DNA of 64,000 bases from Microbacterium sp. BLY (lineage in GTDB: Bacteria > Actinomycetota > Actinomycetes > Actinomycetales > Microbacteriaceae). Where the stretch lies: positions 558,001 to 622,000 of the forward strand of contig NZ_JAGKSR010000001.1 of assembly GCF_017939615.1 (NCBI RefSeq). Reading direction: 5' to 3'. The position numbers and the translations under genes were made by a program. The first letter of the stretch is position 1. Each line of letters begins with the position of its first letter. This document shows positions 1-8,236 of this stretch, piece after piece. The notes beneath the pieces are model-generated. The model saw only the letters and a program-made list of their open reading frames with translations. It ran no database searches and was not told where the DNA came from.

Positions 1-286
1 GGCACTGCAGGCACTCGACCAGCGGGTCGGTGAAGGTGGCGACGTGGCCGGAGGCCTCCCAGACGCGCTTCGGCAGGATGATGCTGGAGTCGAGGCCGAC
101 CATGTCGCCGCGTCCGCGCACGAACGTCTGCCACCACTGCCGCCGGATGTTCTCCTTCAGCTCCGTGCCCAGGGGTCCGTAGTCCCATGCCGACCGGGAA
201 CCGCCGTAGATCTCACCCGCCTGGAAGACGAAACCGCGGTGGCGGGCGAGGGCGATGACCTTGTCAAGACGGGACTGTTCGGCCAC
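1..286 (-). CDS. glyS: Glycine--tRNA ligase, 5' part only
   Basis: N-terminal 95 codons of a class II glycyl-tRNA synthetase of the single-chain dimeric type; the gene runs off the left edge. The enzyme charges tRNA-Gly in the cytoplasm. The reading frame starts [14 protein letters not shown] and contains the family's [17 protein letters not shown] block followed by [11 protein letters not shown] and the [13 protein letters not shown] segment, which is diagnostic of this family. GTG at 286 is chosen because no ATG, GTG or TTG lies in frame just upstream and the protein begins at the usual family position. It is divergent from the POT transporter gene, separated by 115 bases. The identification is firm; the exact start is less so. 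Confidence 0.93.
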   Translation of the reverse strand, partial: MAEQSRLDKVIALARHRGFVFQAGEIYGGSRSAWDYGPLGTELKENIRRQWWQTFVRGRGDMVGLDSSIILPKRVWEASGHVATFTDPLVECLQC

Positions 287-388
287 GGTGGCTCCAATGG
301 TCGGATGCGGAGAATGCCCGTGAGCACGGGCACCCCCATTCTATCCGGGGTCGTGGCGCACCCCCTGGCCGCGGAGCGCGACGGAGAG

Positions 389-394
389 TACCGT
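389..394 (+). promoter_or_regulatory. -10 box TACCGT of the POT transporter gene
   Basis: TACCGT ends seven bases before the ATG at 402, the spacing expected when the transcript starts at or next to the start codon. No -35 hexamer is obvious. Confidence 0.45.
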
Positions 395-401
395 CCCACG
401 C

Positions 402-1871
402 ATGAGCCCCACCGCACACCGGTCCGCCTCCCGTGACGAGGACACCCGCTTCTTCGGGCAGCCGTGGTCGCTCGTGCACATCTTCGGCGTGGAGATGTGG
501 GAGCGCTTCAGCTTCTACGGCATGCAGGGCATCCTGCTCATCTACCTGTACTTCTCCGTGACGAAGGGGGGCCTCGGCCTGCCGGAGGCGGTGGCCGGCG
601 GGATCGTCGGCGCCTACGGCGGCTCCGTGTACCTCTCGACCATCCTCGGCGCGTGGCTCGCGGACCGGTTGTTCGGCTCCGAGCGGGTGCTCTTCGTCAG
701 CGCCATCGTCATCGTCTCCGGTCACCTGGCGCTCGCGCTGCTCCCCGGATTCGTGGGGGTGGGGGTGGGTCTCGTGCTCGTGGCCCTCGGCTCCGGAGGC
801 CTGAAGGCGAACGCGACCTCGGTCGTGGGCACCCTGTACCGCCCGGACGACGTGCGGCGCGACGCCGGGTTCTCCCTCTTCTACCTGGGCATCAACCTGG
901 GCGCATTCCTCGGCCCCATCCTCACGGGGCTCCTGCAGTCGACCCTCGGCTTCCACTGGGGGTTCGGTCTCGCCGCCCTCGGCATGACCCTCGGTCTCGT
1001 GCAGTACTCGTTCGGCCGCCGCGGACTGCCCGCCTCGGCCCGTGAGGTGCCGAACCCGCTGCCCCGGTCGCGGTACCCCTTGGTCGCCGGGATCGCGGTC
1101 GGCGCCATCGCCGTCATCGCGGTGCTCGTGCTGACCGGCGTGATCCAGGCCGACAACCTCGCCCTCATCGTGATCGTCGTGACGGTGGTCGCCGCCGTCG
1201 CCTACTTCACGGTGATCCTCGGCAGCCGGCGCATCGACGCCACCGAGAGGTCACGGGTGTGGGGGTTCCTGCCGCTGTTCCTCACGAGCGTCGCGTTCTG
1301 GTCGCTGTACCAGCAGCAGTTCACGGTGCTGACGATCTACTCCGACAAACGACTCGACCGCGACCTGTTCGGGTGGGAGATGCCGGTGTCGTGGGTGCAG
1401 TCGATCAACCCGGTGTTCATCATCATCCTGTCCGGCGTCTTCGCGGCGATCTGGACGAAGCTGGGGACGCGGCAGCCGTCGACCCCCGTCAAGTTCGGGC
1501 TGGCCGCCATCATCATGGGCGCGGCGTTCCTGCTCTTCCTGCCGTTTTCCGGCGGCGGGGCGAACTCGACGCCGCTGCTCGCGATCGTCGGCATCCTCTT
1601 CGTGTTCACCGTCGCCGAGCTGCTGCTGTCGCCGGTCGGGCTGTCGGTGACGACCAAGCTCGCCCCGGCCGTCTTCCACACGCAGATGGTCGCGCTGTTC
1701 TTCCTGTCGATCGCCCTCGGCACGGCCATCTCGGGCGAGCTCGTGAAGTTCTACGACCCGGACAACGAGGTGCCGTACTTCTCGATCCTCGGGAGCATCG
1801 CGATCCTCGTCGGCATCGGACTGCTGCTGAGCGTGAAGCCGGTGCTGCGGCTCATGCGCGGCGTGCGGTGA
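402..1871 (+). CDS. POT/PTR family proton-coupled oligopeptide transporter
   Basis: 489-residue, very hydrophobic inner-membrane protein of the proton-dependent oligopeptide transporter family, predicted to import di- and tripeptides. The POT signature ExxERFxYYG is visible at residues 31-40 as EMWERFSFYG; E31, E34 and R35 are the conserved proton- and substrate-coupling residues in this motif. A long set of transmembrane segments follows (roughly 12-14), with a conserved-looking GSGGLKAN segment near residue 130 and an FYLGINLGAFLGP segment. The length is normal for the family. It stands alone and converges on the GNAT gene 15 bases downstream. Substrate range cannot be read from the sequence. 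Confidence 0.92.
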   Translation: MSPTAHRSASRDEDTRFFGQPWSLVHIFGVEMWERFSFYGMQGILLIYLYFSVTKGGLGLPEAVAGGIVGAYGGSVYLSTILGAWLADRLFGSERVLFVSAIVIVSGHLALALLPGFVGVGVGLVLVALGSGGLKANATSVVGTLYRPDDVRRDAGFSLFYLGINLGAFLGPILTGLLQSTLGFHWGFGLAALGMTLGLVQYSFGRRGLPASAREVPNPLPRSRYPLVAGIAVGAIAVIAVLVLTGVIQADNLALIVIVVTVVAAVAYFTVILGSRRIDATERSRVWGFLPLFLTSVAFWSLYQQQFTVLTIYSDKRLDRDLFGWEMPVSWVQSINPVFIIILSGVFAAIWTKLGTRQPSTPVKFGLAAIIMGAAFLLFLPFSGGGANSTPLLAIVGILFVFTVAELLLSPVGLSVTTKLAPAVFHTQMVALFFLSIALGTAISGELVKFYDPDNEVPYFSILGSIAILVGIGLLLSVKPVLRLMRGVR

Positions 1872-1886
1872 CGGCCGCGCGTCCGC

Positions 1887-2576
1887 TCACGCCGTGAAGA
1901 GGTAGCCGCGGCCGGTGTCGAAGCCCGCGATGGTCAGACCGCTGCCGAGCAGTCCCTCCATCTGCGCGCGCAGACGCAGCCGCCACTCGTGCGCGGCCTC
2001 GGGGTCGGTCTCCCGCATGCCCTCGATGTCGGCCGGGATCTCCAGCGTCTCCACGACGGTGTCGTCCGCCGGCGGCTTGGCGATGTCGGCGAGCGCCCAC
2101 TCGACGTCGAGACGGTCGCTCTCGTCGCCCGCGTCGCCCCCGCCGAAGATGCCGTAGCGGTTGACCGAATAGCCGGTGGCGCGGGCCCCGAGGACGGTCA
2201 GGAAGAAGTGCGCGTTGCGGGCGACCAGCGGATCGAAGGTCCACGTGATGCGGCCGACGTCGCGCGAGAACGCCCACTGCCGCTGGTGCCCCTTGAGCTC
2301 GCGCCCCCACCCGCGGCCGCGGTACTCGGGGAGCAGGGCCGTGATGTGCGAGTGCATCGCCCGGCGGGCCGGTTCGCCGAAGAAGGCGATGGAGGCGCCG
2401 ACCATGCGCTCCTCGTCGCCCTCGCCGTCGAAGAAGCCGACGACGTAGTTGCCCGACTGCTGCAGGGCGCGCAGGGTCCCGGCGTCCACCACGCGCTGCG
2501 GGCCCCGGATGGAGTCGAGCAGGCTCTGGGCGTCGAGGATGAGTTCTACGGTGTCGAGATCGCGGATGGTTCGCAC
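1887..2576 (-). CDS. GNAT-superfamily acyltransferase (COG3375-like)
   Basis: 229-residue cytoplasmic protein. The acetyl-CoA pyrophosphate-binding motif appears as RGRGWG at residues 86-91, following a hydrophobic beta strand (HSHITALLPEY). The downstream block WTFDPLVARNAHF (about 112-124) is the hallmark of the COG3375 branch, whose substrates are unknown. The start is GTG at 2576, six bases after a CAGACT box on the minus strand (2583-2588). The neighbours give no pathway context: convergent POT gene on one side, a broken small gene upstream. An acetyl-CoA-dependent role is inferred from the fold only. Confidence 0.8.
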   Translation of the reverse strand: MRTIRDLDTVELILDAQSLLDSIRGPQRVVDAGTLRALQQSGNYVVGFFDGEGDEERMVGASIAFFGEPARRAMHSHITALLPEYRGRGWGRELKGHQRQWAFSRDVGRITWTFDPLVARNAHFFLTVLGARATGYSVNRYGIFGGGDAGDESDRLDVEWALADIAKPPADDTVVETLEIPADIEGMRETDPEAAHEWRLRLRAQMEGLLGSGLTIAGFDTGRGYLFTA

Positions 2577-2582
2577 GATCCC

Positions 2583-2588
2583 AGTCTG
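2583..2588 (-). promoter_or_regulatory. Putative -10 box CAGACT of the GNAT gene
   Basis: On the minus strand CAGACT lies six bases before the GTG at 2576. It deviates from TANNNT at the first base but has the recurrent spacing. Confidence 0.3.
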
Positions 2589-2624
2589 CCCCTCCTCCGC
2601 CCGTTCGCGGAAACCGGAGCCGGG

Positions 2625-2931
2625 TCAGCGGTACGGGAACGCCTCCCCGCCGCCCGCGGCGAGCGCCTCCGCGACGATGCGCAGGTGCTCCTCGGCCATC
2701 TCGGCGGGCAGGGGCGGCAGGATCCCGTCCCAGAACGCGAGCACCGCACCACGACCCTGCATCATGCCGGCCGGGCGCGCCAGCGCCCACATCTGCATGT
2801 GCGCGGAGCCGTCGTTCCAGCGGCCGAAGTGGCAGCGCGCCACCCGAGGCGTCGAGCACCTCGCCGATCGGGAGCCGGCGGTGGTACGGGGAGTCGGCGG
2901 GATGCGGCGCGGGCGCGGAGGCGTCGGTCAT
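2625..2931 (-). pseudogene. Small hypothetical gene with a probable one-base frameshift
   Basis: Reading from ATG at 2931 gives a natural-looking N-terminus (MTDASAPAPHPADS, then PYHRRLPIGEVLDAS), after which that frame degenerates into arginine/alanine-rich shadow sequence. A second frame picks up at about 2843 with a natural C-terminus (ARCHFGRWNDGSAHMQMWALARP, ending GEAFPYR and a stop at 2625). Removing one G from the GGG run near 2844-2846 would join the two into one protein of about 102 residues. Either the gene is a pseudogene or the assembly carries an indel. A shorter protein starting at GTG 2843 (72 residues) is the alternative. I do not recognise the family. Confidence 0.6.
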
Positions 2932-2974
2932 CCGGCCATGCAACCACATCGGCCCCGTGCGCCCGGAACGCCGG

Positions 2975-2980
2975 TAGCCT
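2975..2980 (+). promoter_or_regulatory. -10 box TAGCCT of the MFS efflux gene
   Basis: TAGCCT ends six bases before the GTG at 2987. Confidence 0.45.
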
Positions 2981-2986
2981 GAGCCG

Positions 2987-4429
2987 GTGGGTGCGAACGA
3001 CGACAGAGCCAGGAAACGTCTCTCCCGTACCCCGCCCCGGTGGGCCGTCATCGCAGTGCTGGCGTTCGCCGGCCTGTGCTCGTCGTTCATGTTCACCCTC
3101 GTCGTACCGCTGCAGGCCGAACTGCCGCAGCTGCTGAACGCCTCGCGGGAAGACACCACCTGGGTGGTCACGATCACCCTGCTCGTCGCCGCCGTCGCGA
3201 CCCCGATCTCGGGTCGTCTGGGCGACATGTACGGCAAGCGCCGGGTCGTGATCGCCCTCCTCGCGATCCTCATCGTGGGGTCCGTGATCGCCGCGCTCTC
3301 CGGATCGATCGTGGGCGTCATCATCGGCCGGGCGCTCCAGGGCGCGGTGACCGGGGTCGTCCCCCTCGGCATCGCGATCATGCGCGACGTGCTCCCTCCC
3401 GAGCGCCTCGGCACCGCGGTCGCCCTCATGAGCGCGACCATGGGCGTCGGCGGCGCGATCGGCATGCCCGTCGCCGCGCTGCTCGCCGAGAACGCCGACT
3501 GGCACATGCTGTTCTGGCTCGCGGCCGCCCTCGGCGTGCTCGGCCTGCTCCTGGTTCTCACGGTGGTCCCGGAGGACGTGCTCCGCTCCCCCGGACGCCT
3601 CGACGTGCTCGGCGCGATCGGACTGGCCATCGGTCTCACGGGCCTGCTGCTGTTCGTGTCCCGCGGCGCCGAGTGGGGGTGGACGGCACCGCTCACCCTG
3701 GTCTGCGTGATCGGCGGCGTCGCGGTCCTGCTGCTGTGGGGCTGGTATCAGCTCCGGGCGAAGGACCCCCTGCTCGACCTGCGGGTCGCCGCCCGCCCGG
3801 CCGTCCTCTTCACGAACATCGCCGCCATCGGCATGGGCTTCGCCCTCTTCGCCTCCAACGTCACGTTCCCGCAGATGCTCGAGATGCCCGCGGTGGACGG
3901 CGCCGGTTTCGGGTTGAACATGGTGGCGGCCTCGCTCGTCATCATGCCCGCGGGTCTGGTGATGATGGTGATCTCGCCGCTGTCCGGGTGGCTGGAGCGC
4001 ACCGTGGGGCCGCGGCCGCTCTTCACCGTCGGGGCCGTCGCGATCGTGCTCGCCTACGTCTTCGTGCTGCTGTGGTCGACCGAGGTGTGGCACATCTTCG
4101 TCGCGAACATCTTCATCGGGGTCGGGATCGGGTTCACCTTCGCCGCGATGCCCATGATCATCATGCGCTCGGTGCCCGCGAACGAGACCGGCGCATCGAA
4201 CGGGCTCAACGCGCTGTTCCGCTCCGTCGGCACCTCGACGGCCTCGGCCGTCATGGGCGGGGTGCTCGCGGCGATGAGCGTCGACGTCGGCGGCGTGGCC
4301 GTGCCGACGCGGGCGGCGTTCGAGGTGTGCTTCTGGCTCGCGATCGCCGCCGGCATCGTGGCCGTGGTGCTGTCGCTGTTCATCCCCCGGAGACGCGCCA
4401 CGGAGCAGCACCCCTCACTGCCGGACTGA
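2987..4429 (+). CDS. MFS drug-efflux transporter, DHA2-like (14 TMS)
   Basis: 480-residue inner-membrane protein. After a short basic cytoplasmic N-terminus, a first helix starts near residue 20 (AVIAVLAFAGL). MFS motif A is visible as GRLGDMYGKRR at residues 76-86 between helices 2 and 3, and GRALQGA and a motif C-like segment (GVGGAIGMPVAALL) follow, which is characteristic of proton-driven drug:H+ antiporters. Length and helix number fit the 14-helix DHA2 group rather than the 12-helix type. GTG at 2987 is chosen from the -10 spacing. It converges on the 132-residue hypothetical gene with only 10 bases between them. The exported compound is unknown. Confidence 0.88.
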   Translation: MGANDDRARKRLSRTPPRWAVIAVLAFAGLCSSFMFTLVVPLQAELPQLLNASREDTTWVVTITLLVAAVATPISGRLGDMYGKRRVVIALLAILIVGSVIAALSGSIVGVIIGRALQGAVTGVVPLGIAIMRDVLPPERLGTAVALMSATMGVGGAIGMPVAALLAENADWHMLFWLAAALGVLGLLLVLTVVPEDVLRSPGRLDVLGAIGLAIGLTGLLLFVSRGAEWGWTAPLTLVCVIGGVAVLLLWGWYQLRAKDPLLDLRVAARPAVLFTNIAAIGMGFALFASNVTFPQMLEMPAVDGAGFGLNMVAASLVIMPAGLVMMVISPLSGWLERTVGPRPLFTVGAVAIVLAYVFVLLWSTEVWHIFVANIFIGVGIGFTFAAMPMIIMRSVPANETGASNGLNALFRSVGTSTASAVMGGVLAAMSVDVGGVAVPTRAAFEVCFWLAIAAGIVAVVLSLFIPRRRATEQHPSLPD

Positions 4430-4439
4430 TCCGCGGGTC

Positions 4440-4838
4440 TCAGCGGGAGATCGTGCGCGGGTCCGGGTCGTCGGCACGCGGCGGCCGCAGCCGCGCGGGA
4501 AGCGGCCACGGCAGGGTGAATCGGGCGGTCGCCGGTCGGGTCATGTCACCGAAGTCGTCGATCTTCACGACGATGCGCCCCGGCGCGCCCTCCTCGTCCG
4601 GCGTGACCTCGAGGATGCGCACCCGGAGCGGGCGGTCATCCTCTCCCTCGAGCATCCAGGGATCGGCGAGCCACGCGATCCCGTGCTCCTCCAGCGCCGC
4701 CTCCGCGTCGAGCCACTCGCCCGGGCCGAAGACCCTGCGCCCGAGCACATCGACGGCGGCCCACTCCTCTCCGTCCGGATGGATCCAGCCGAGCAGCTCG
4801 CCGTCGTCACGGCGGTGCGGGGTCCAGGCGGGAGGCAT
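4440..4838 (-). CDS. Conserved hypothetical protein, 132 aa
   Basis: Soluble, acidic-to-neutral protein with many Trp residues (GWIHPDGEEWAAVDVLGR, then WLADPWMLEG and VRILEVTPDEEG). No signal peptide or membrane helix is visible, and I recognise no enzymatic motif. The beta-strand-rich pattern in the C-terminal half (RPLRVRILEVTP, GRIVVKIDDFGDM) suggests a small all-beta domain. It ends with a Pro/Arg-rich tail. ATG at 4838 is supported by a TAGCAT box six bases upstream. Coding is supported by the consistent third-position G+C bias. Function unknown. Confidence 0.75.
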   Translation of the reverse strand: MPPAWTPHRRDDGELLGWIHPDGEEWAAVDVLGRRVFGPGEWLDAEAALEEHGIAWLADPWMLEGEDDRPLRVRILEVTPDEEGAPGRIVVKIDDFGDMTRPATARFTLPWPLPARLRPPRADDPDPRTISR

Positions 4839-4844
4839 CCCCCG

Positions 4845-4850
4845 ATGCTA
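4845..4850 (-). promoter_or_regulatory. -10 box TAGCAT of the 132-aa hypothetical gene
   Basis: On the minus strand TAGCAT lies six bases before the ATG at 4838. Confidence 0.4.
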
Positions 4851-4896
4851 GCCCCTGGCCTCGCGCGACCAGGCGCTCGCGCGAGTTCAGGCGCCC

Positions 4897-4950
4897 GTGA
4901 GTTCAGGCGCTCACGTGAGTTCAGGCGCTCACGTGAGTTCAGGCGCTCAC
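4897..4950. repeat. Three perfect tandem copies of an 18-bp hairpin unit
   Basis: The unit GTGAGTTCAGGCGCTCAC occurs at 4897-4914, 4915-4932 and 4933-4950 without a mismatch. A degenerate 16-bp copy lies just upstream at 4881-4896. Each unit has self-complementary ends (GTGAG and CTCAC), so it can fold into a 5-bp stem with an 8-base loop. There are no spacers, so this is not a CRISPR array. Confidence 0.9.
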
Positions 4951-5088
4951 GCCCCATCAGGCCGGTTTCACCGCTGTACGCCTGATCCCGCGCGGAAGCC
5001 TGCACCCACCCACGGAACTCCGCACGCGCGGAAACAGGGGAACACGCACGATCAGGCAAGCGCGGCAGGTCAGGCCCATTGGCGTTCC

Positions 5089-5121
5089 GGGAGGCTGATG
5101 GCGGGCGGGAGGCTGATGGCG
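5089..5121. repeat. Direct repeat GGGAGGCTGATGGCG, two copies
   Basis: Two identical 15-mers at 5089-5103 and 5107-5121, spaced 18 bases start to start, the same period as the nearby tandem repeat although the sequences are unrelated. Confidence 0.75.
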
Positions 5122-5168
5122 CGCGCTCATGATGCCGGCCACCGCGCTGGGTCGGCGCGAGGGCGGGG

Positions 5169-6131
5169 TCAGTGGGTGTATTCCATGAGCTCGACGCCGA
5201 GCACGCGGAAGGCGTCATGCGCACGGAGGCGGTGGCTGATAGAGAGATCGTCGAAGCACACGATCATCGAGTACGCGACACCGGCCCGCGGCCCCGCGAG
5301 CACCCCGGCCTCGGCGCGCACACCGCGATCGCGGCCGGTCTTGTTCACGAAGAGCAGGCCGTGCGCGTCGTGCTCGTGGGCGAACGGATCGAGCCCCGTC
5401 GAGGCGGCCACGAGACTGAGATCCTGATTGAGGCTGAGCCACTCCGACACCTGGGCGCTGACCGCGGCATCTACGACCTGCGAGTTCACGAGCGCCGAGA
5501 ACAGCCCCGCGAGCTCCCGGGCCGATCCTACCGCGACCTGCGGGGCGTCATCCGGACCGCGGCGGTCGCGGAACCGGTCGAGCAGCGCGGTGCGGCGCAG
5601 TCCCAGCCCCTCGATGCGCTCCCGCACCCGGTCGTGCCCCACCTTCCCCAGCAGGATGTTCACGGCGATCGGATCGCCGGCGGTCGCGGCCAGCACGGCG
5701 AGATCCTCCAGCGGGAGGGCCGGAGCCCGCAGGTGCCGCCAGAGCCCGGAACTCTCCACGGCCTCGACGCTCGAGCGGTCGACGATCTCGAGCGGGTCGA
5801 GCGCGCCCGACTCGAACGCCGCCGCGACCTCGATCAGCAGCGGGACGACGCCGAGCCCGGCCACCGGCAGCGTGACGTGGTCGTCCCCCGCCAGCACGTG
5901 CTCATGGGAGTCGAGGTCGACCACGTGCACCGACACCTGGGCCCCGGCGTTCGCGAGGCCTTCGAGAGCCTTCAGCGTGGACGTGAACGAGCGTCGCCCC
6001 ACGGCGACCCGACGCGGCAGACGGCGGGCACCAGGACGATGCGAGCGGCGCCCCGCGGACTCGGGCGCACCCCCGGACGCTCCGGGAGCCGACGGGTTCC
6101 GGAACGCGTCACCAGGCTCGATCGCACCCAC
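5169..6131 (-). CDS. Class A beta-lactamase-fold protein lacking catalytic residues
   Basis: 320-residue protein aligning by eye to the Beta-lactamase2 (class A serine hydrolase) family. The fold landmarks are present: VSVHVVDLDSHEHVL, then TLPVAG...PLLIEVAAAFESG (start of helix 2), and KTG at 264-266 followed by antiparallel strands (GVAYSMIVCF). The catalytic SxxK is replaced by GLGV at residues 92-95 (both Ser and Lys lost), and the SDN position reads AGD at 151-153. It is therefore probably not a hydrolase. There is no signal peptide or lipobox, so it looks cytoplasmic. GTG at 6131 follows a GAAGGA ribosome site; a TTG further upstream is possible. Regulatory or binding roles are speculation. 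Confidence 0.78.
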   Translation of the reverse strand: MGAIEPGDAFRNPSAPGASGGAPESAGRRSHRPGARRLPRRVAVGRRSFTSTLKALEGLANAGAQVSVHVVDLDSHEHVLAGDDHVTLPVAGLGVVPLLIEVAAAFESGALDPLEIVDRSSVEAVESSGLWRHLRAPALPLEDLAVLAATAGDPIAVNILLGKVGHDRVRERIEGLGLRRTALLDRFRDRRGPDDAPQVAVGSARELAGLFSALVNSQVVDAAVSAQVSEWLSLNQDLSLVAASTGLDPFAHEHDAHGLLFVNKTGRDRGVRAEAGVLAGPRAGVAYSMIVCFDDLSISHRLRAHDAFRVLGVELMEYTH

Positions 6132-6243
6132 GCGTGATCCTTCAGGAGGGGGAGGGGAACAGCACAACCGGGAAGAGGCGCCCCGGCGGCAGGGCTATCG
6201 TAACCCCACCGCCGGGGCGCATCTCACAGAGTGCGGAGGTTCG

Positions 6244-8229
6244 TCACCAGATGGTCACCCTGGACGATTCCGGCAGCCACAGCGCATCCTTCTCGGTGAC
6301 CCCGAAGGCCTCGTAGAACGCATCGATGTTGCGCACGATCTGGTTGCAGCGGAACTCGTTGGGCGAGTGCGGGTCGATCGTCAGCAGGCGCAGCGTCTCG
6401 GCCTCGCGGCTCTTCTGCTGCCACACCTGCGCCCACGACAGGAACAGCCGCTGGACGCCCGTGTAGCCGTCGATGACCGGCCCCTCGACGGGTTCCGGCA
6501 CCGCGGGGTCCGTGCGCAGGGACAGCTCGTACGCCTGGAGCGCGATGCCGAGGCCGCCCAGGTCGCCGATGTTCTCGCCGATGGTGAGGGCGCCGTTCAC
6601 ATGGTGCTCCGCGTCGAGGCCCTCCGGCACGAGGGCGTCGTACTGTGCGATGAGCGCCTTCGTGCGCTCCTCGAACGCCGCCCGGTCGGCGTCGGTCCAC
6701 CAGTCCTGCAGGCGGCCGTCTCCGTCGTAGCGGCTGCCCTGGTCGTCGAAGCCGTGACCGATCTCATGGCCGATGACCGCGCCGATCCCGCCGTAGTTCG
6801 CCGCGGCGTCGCGCCCGGCGTCGAAGAACGGGTACTGGAGGATGGCGGCGGGGAACACGATCTCGTTCATCGACGGGTTGTAGTACGCGTTCACCATCTG
6901 CGGCGGCATGTGCCACTCGGTGCGATCGATCGGCGTGCCGACCTTGTCGATGTTGCGGTCGTGCTCGAAGATCGCCGCCCGCCGGACGTTGCCGAGCAGG
7001 TCGGTGCGGTCGATGGCGAGCGTCGAGTAGTCCCGCCACACCTCGGGGTGCCCGATCTTCGGGGTGAACGCGTCGAGCTTCGCGAGCGCCCGCTGCCGGG
7101 TCTCCGCGGTCATCCATTCCAGCTTCTCGATGCTCTGCCGGTACGCCTCGACGAGATTGGCGACGAGCTCGTCCATGGCCGCCTTCGCCGTCGGCGGGTA
7201 GTGCCGTTCGACGTAGACCTTGCCGATCGCCTCGCCGAGCGCCGCCTCGGTGACCGAGACGCCGCGCTTCCAGCGCTCCCGGATCGTGGGCACGCCGGTG
7301 AGCTGGGTGCCGTAGAACGCGAAGTTCTCCTCCACCAGCTCGTCCGTCAGGTACGGCGCGGCCGCGTGCACGACCTTCGCGCGCAACCAGGCCTTCCAGT
7401 CCTCGAGGCGCTCGTCCGTGAGGAGCGCGCCGAGCCCTTCGAAGAAGCTCGGCTGCGAGACCACGACCTCGTCGAACGCGCGCGGGTTCGTCGGCGTCAC
7501 GGCCTCCCGCCACGGGGTCAGGTCGACGCCCGCGAGTTCCTGCAGCTCGTCCCACGTCTTGAGGTTGTAGGTGGCGACCGCGTCGCGGCTGCGCACGTTG
7601 TCCCAGTGGTGCCCGGCGAGCTCGGTCTCCAGTGCGATGGAGCGCTCGGCCTGCGCCGCGGCGTCCGCGACACCGGCGAGGGTGAGCAGGCGCTCGAGGT
7701 GTGCCCGGTACGCCGCCCGCGTCTCGGCGAACGTCTCCAGGCGGAAGTAGCTCTCGTCCGGCAGGGAGAGGCCGGCCTGCACGAGCACCGGGACGTAGCG
7801 CTCCGGGTCGCCGGGGTCGCCGTCGACGTAGAGGCCGATCACCGCGGCACGGCCCTCCCGGTCGTACGCGCCCACGGTGCGCAGGAAGGCGGGGATGCCG
7901 TCGATCGCGTCGATCTCGGCGAAGGTCTCGGCCAGCGGCGCCACGCCGGCCGCGGCGATGCGCTCGGTGTCCATGAAGCTCGCGAACAGATCGCCGATCT
8001 TGCGGGCGAGGGTGCCCTCCTCGGCGTCCTGCGACTCCTCGACGATGGCGCGCACGTCCTTCTCGGCCTGCTCCGCCAGCAGGTGGAACGAGCCCCAGCG
8101 GGCCCGGTCGCCGGGGATCTCGGTGCGCGCGATCCACGCGCCGTTCACGTGACGATACAGATCGTCCTGCGGGCGGATGTCGGGGCTGAGGTCGTCGAGC
8201 GCGAGGCCCGCGGGAAGCACGTCGGTCAT
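6244..8229 (-). CDS. M13 family (neprilysin/PepO-like) zinc metallopeptidase
   Basis: 661-residue peptidase that cleaves short peptides. The zinc-binding motif HEIGH lies at residues 488-492, and the third ligand is the Glu of GENIGDLGG (about 552). The N-terminus carries the family pattern DDLYRHVNGAW, and the NAYYNPSMNEIVFPAAILQ block matches M13 substrate-binding sequence. The length is typical. There is no signal peptide, so it is probably cytoplasmic. ATG at 8229 is preferred because of a TAGGCT box seven bases upstream. Residues about 575-585 (AVPEPVEGPV) look like an in-frame insertion of the mobile PEPVEG-type repeat seen elsewhere in this window, just before the conserved GYTGVQRLFLSWAQVW segment. 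Confidence 0.94.
   Translation of the reverse strand: MTDVLPAGLALDDLSPDIRPQDDLYRHVNGAWIARTEIPGDRARWGSFHLLAEQAEKDVRAIVEESQDAEEGTLARKIGDLFASFMDTERIAAAGVAPLAETFAEIDAIDGIPAFLRTVGAYDREGRAAVIGLYVDGDPGDPERYVPVLVQAGLSLPDESYFRLETFAETRAAYRAHLERLLTLAGVADAAAQAERSIALETELAGHHWDNVRSRDAVATYNLKTWDELQELAGVDLTPWREAVTPTNPRAFDEVVVSQPSFFEGLGALLTDERLEDWKAWLRAKVVHAAAPYLTDELVEENFAFYGTQLTGVPTIRERWKRGVSVTEAALGEAIGKVYVERHYPPTAKAAMDELVANLVEAYRQSIEKLEWMTAETRQRALAKLDAFTPKIGHPEVWRDYSTLAIDRTDLLGNVRRAAIFEHDRNIDKVGTPIDRTEWHMPPQMVNAYYNPSMNEIVFPAAILQYPFFDAGRDAAANYGGIGAVIGHEIGHGFDDQGSRYDGDGRLQDWWTDADRAAFEERTKALIAQYDALVPEGLDAEHHVNGALTIGENIGDLGGLGIALQAYELSLRTDPAVPEPVEGPVIDGYTGVQRLFLSWAQVWQQKSREAETLRLLTIDPHSPNEFRCNQIVRNIDAFYEAFGVTEKDALWLPESSRVTIW
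6479..6502. repeat. PEPVEG-type repeat half-element inside the M13 gene
   Basis: The plus strand reads GGCCCCTCGACGGGTTCCGG and continues GCACC, a degenerate copy of the GGCCCTTCGACAGGCTCAGG element seen at 31782-31893. It encodes VPEPVEGP on the coding strand, without breaking the frame. Confidence 0.6.
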
Positions 8230-8236
8230 GCGCTCC

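Larger units (their letters stand above)
4839..5168. other. Repeat-bearing intergenic region (330 bp)
   Basis: No convincing gene lies between the hypothetical gene start and the stop of the beta-lactamase-fold gene. It holds two unrelated short repeats (annotated separately) and otherwise lower-G+C unique sequence. The only open frame of note (minus, 5142 to 4957, 61 codons, GTG start) covers one of the repeats and shows no protein-like features. Confidence 0.6.

Noticed and set aside
4834..4843. GGGGGATGCC on the minus strand, resembling the response-regulator 17-mer
   Set aside because: Only ten bases match and they include the start codon of the 132-aa gene, at a different place relative to its -10 box.
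4897..4950. Possible CRISPR array
   Set aside because: The 18-bp units are directly adjacent with no spacers, and no cas gene is present.
4957..5142. 61-codon minus-strand frame with RHQPPA/RHQPPG repeat
   Set aside because: Composed partly of the 15-bp direct repeat, no ribosome site, no recognisable protein features; kept only as part of the intergenic description.
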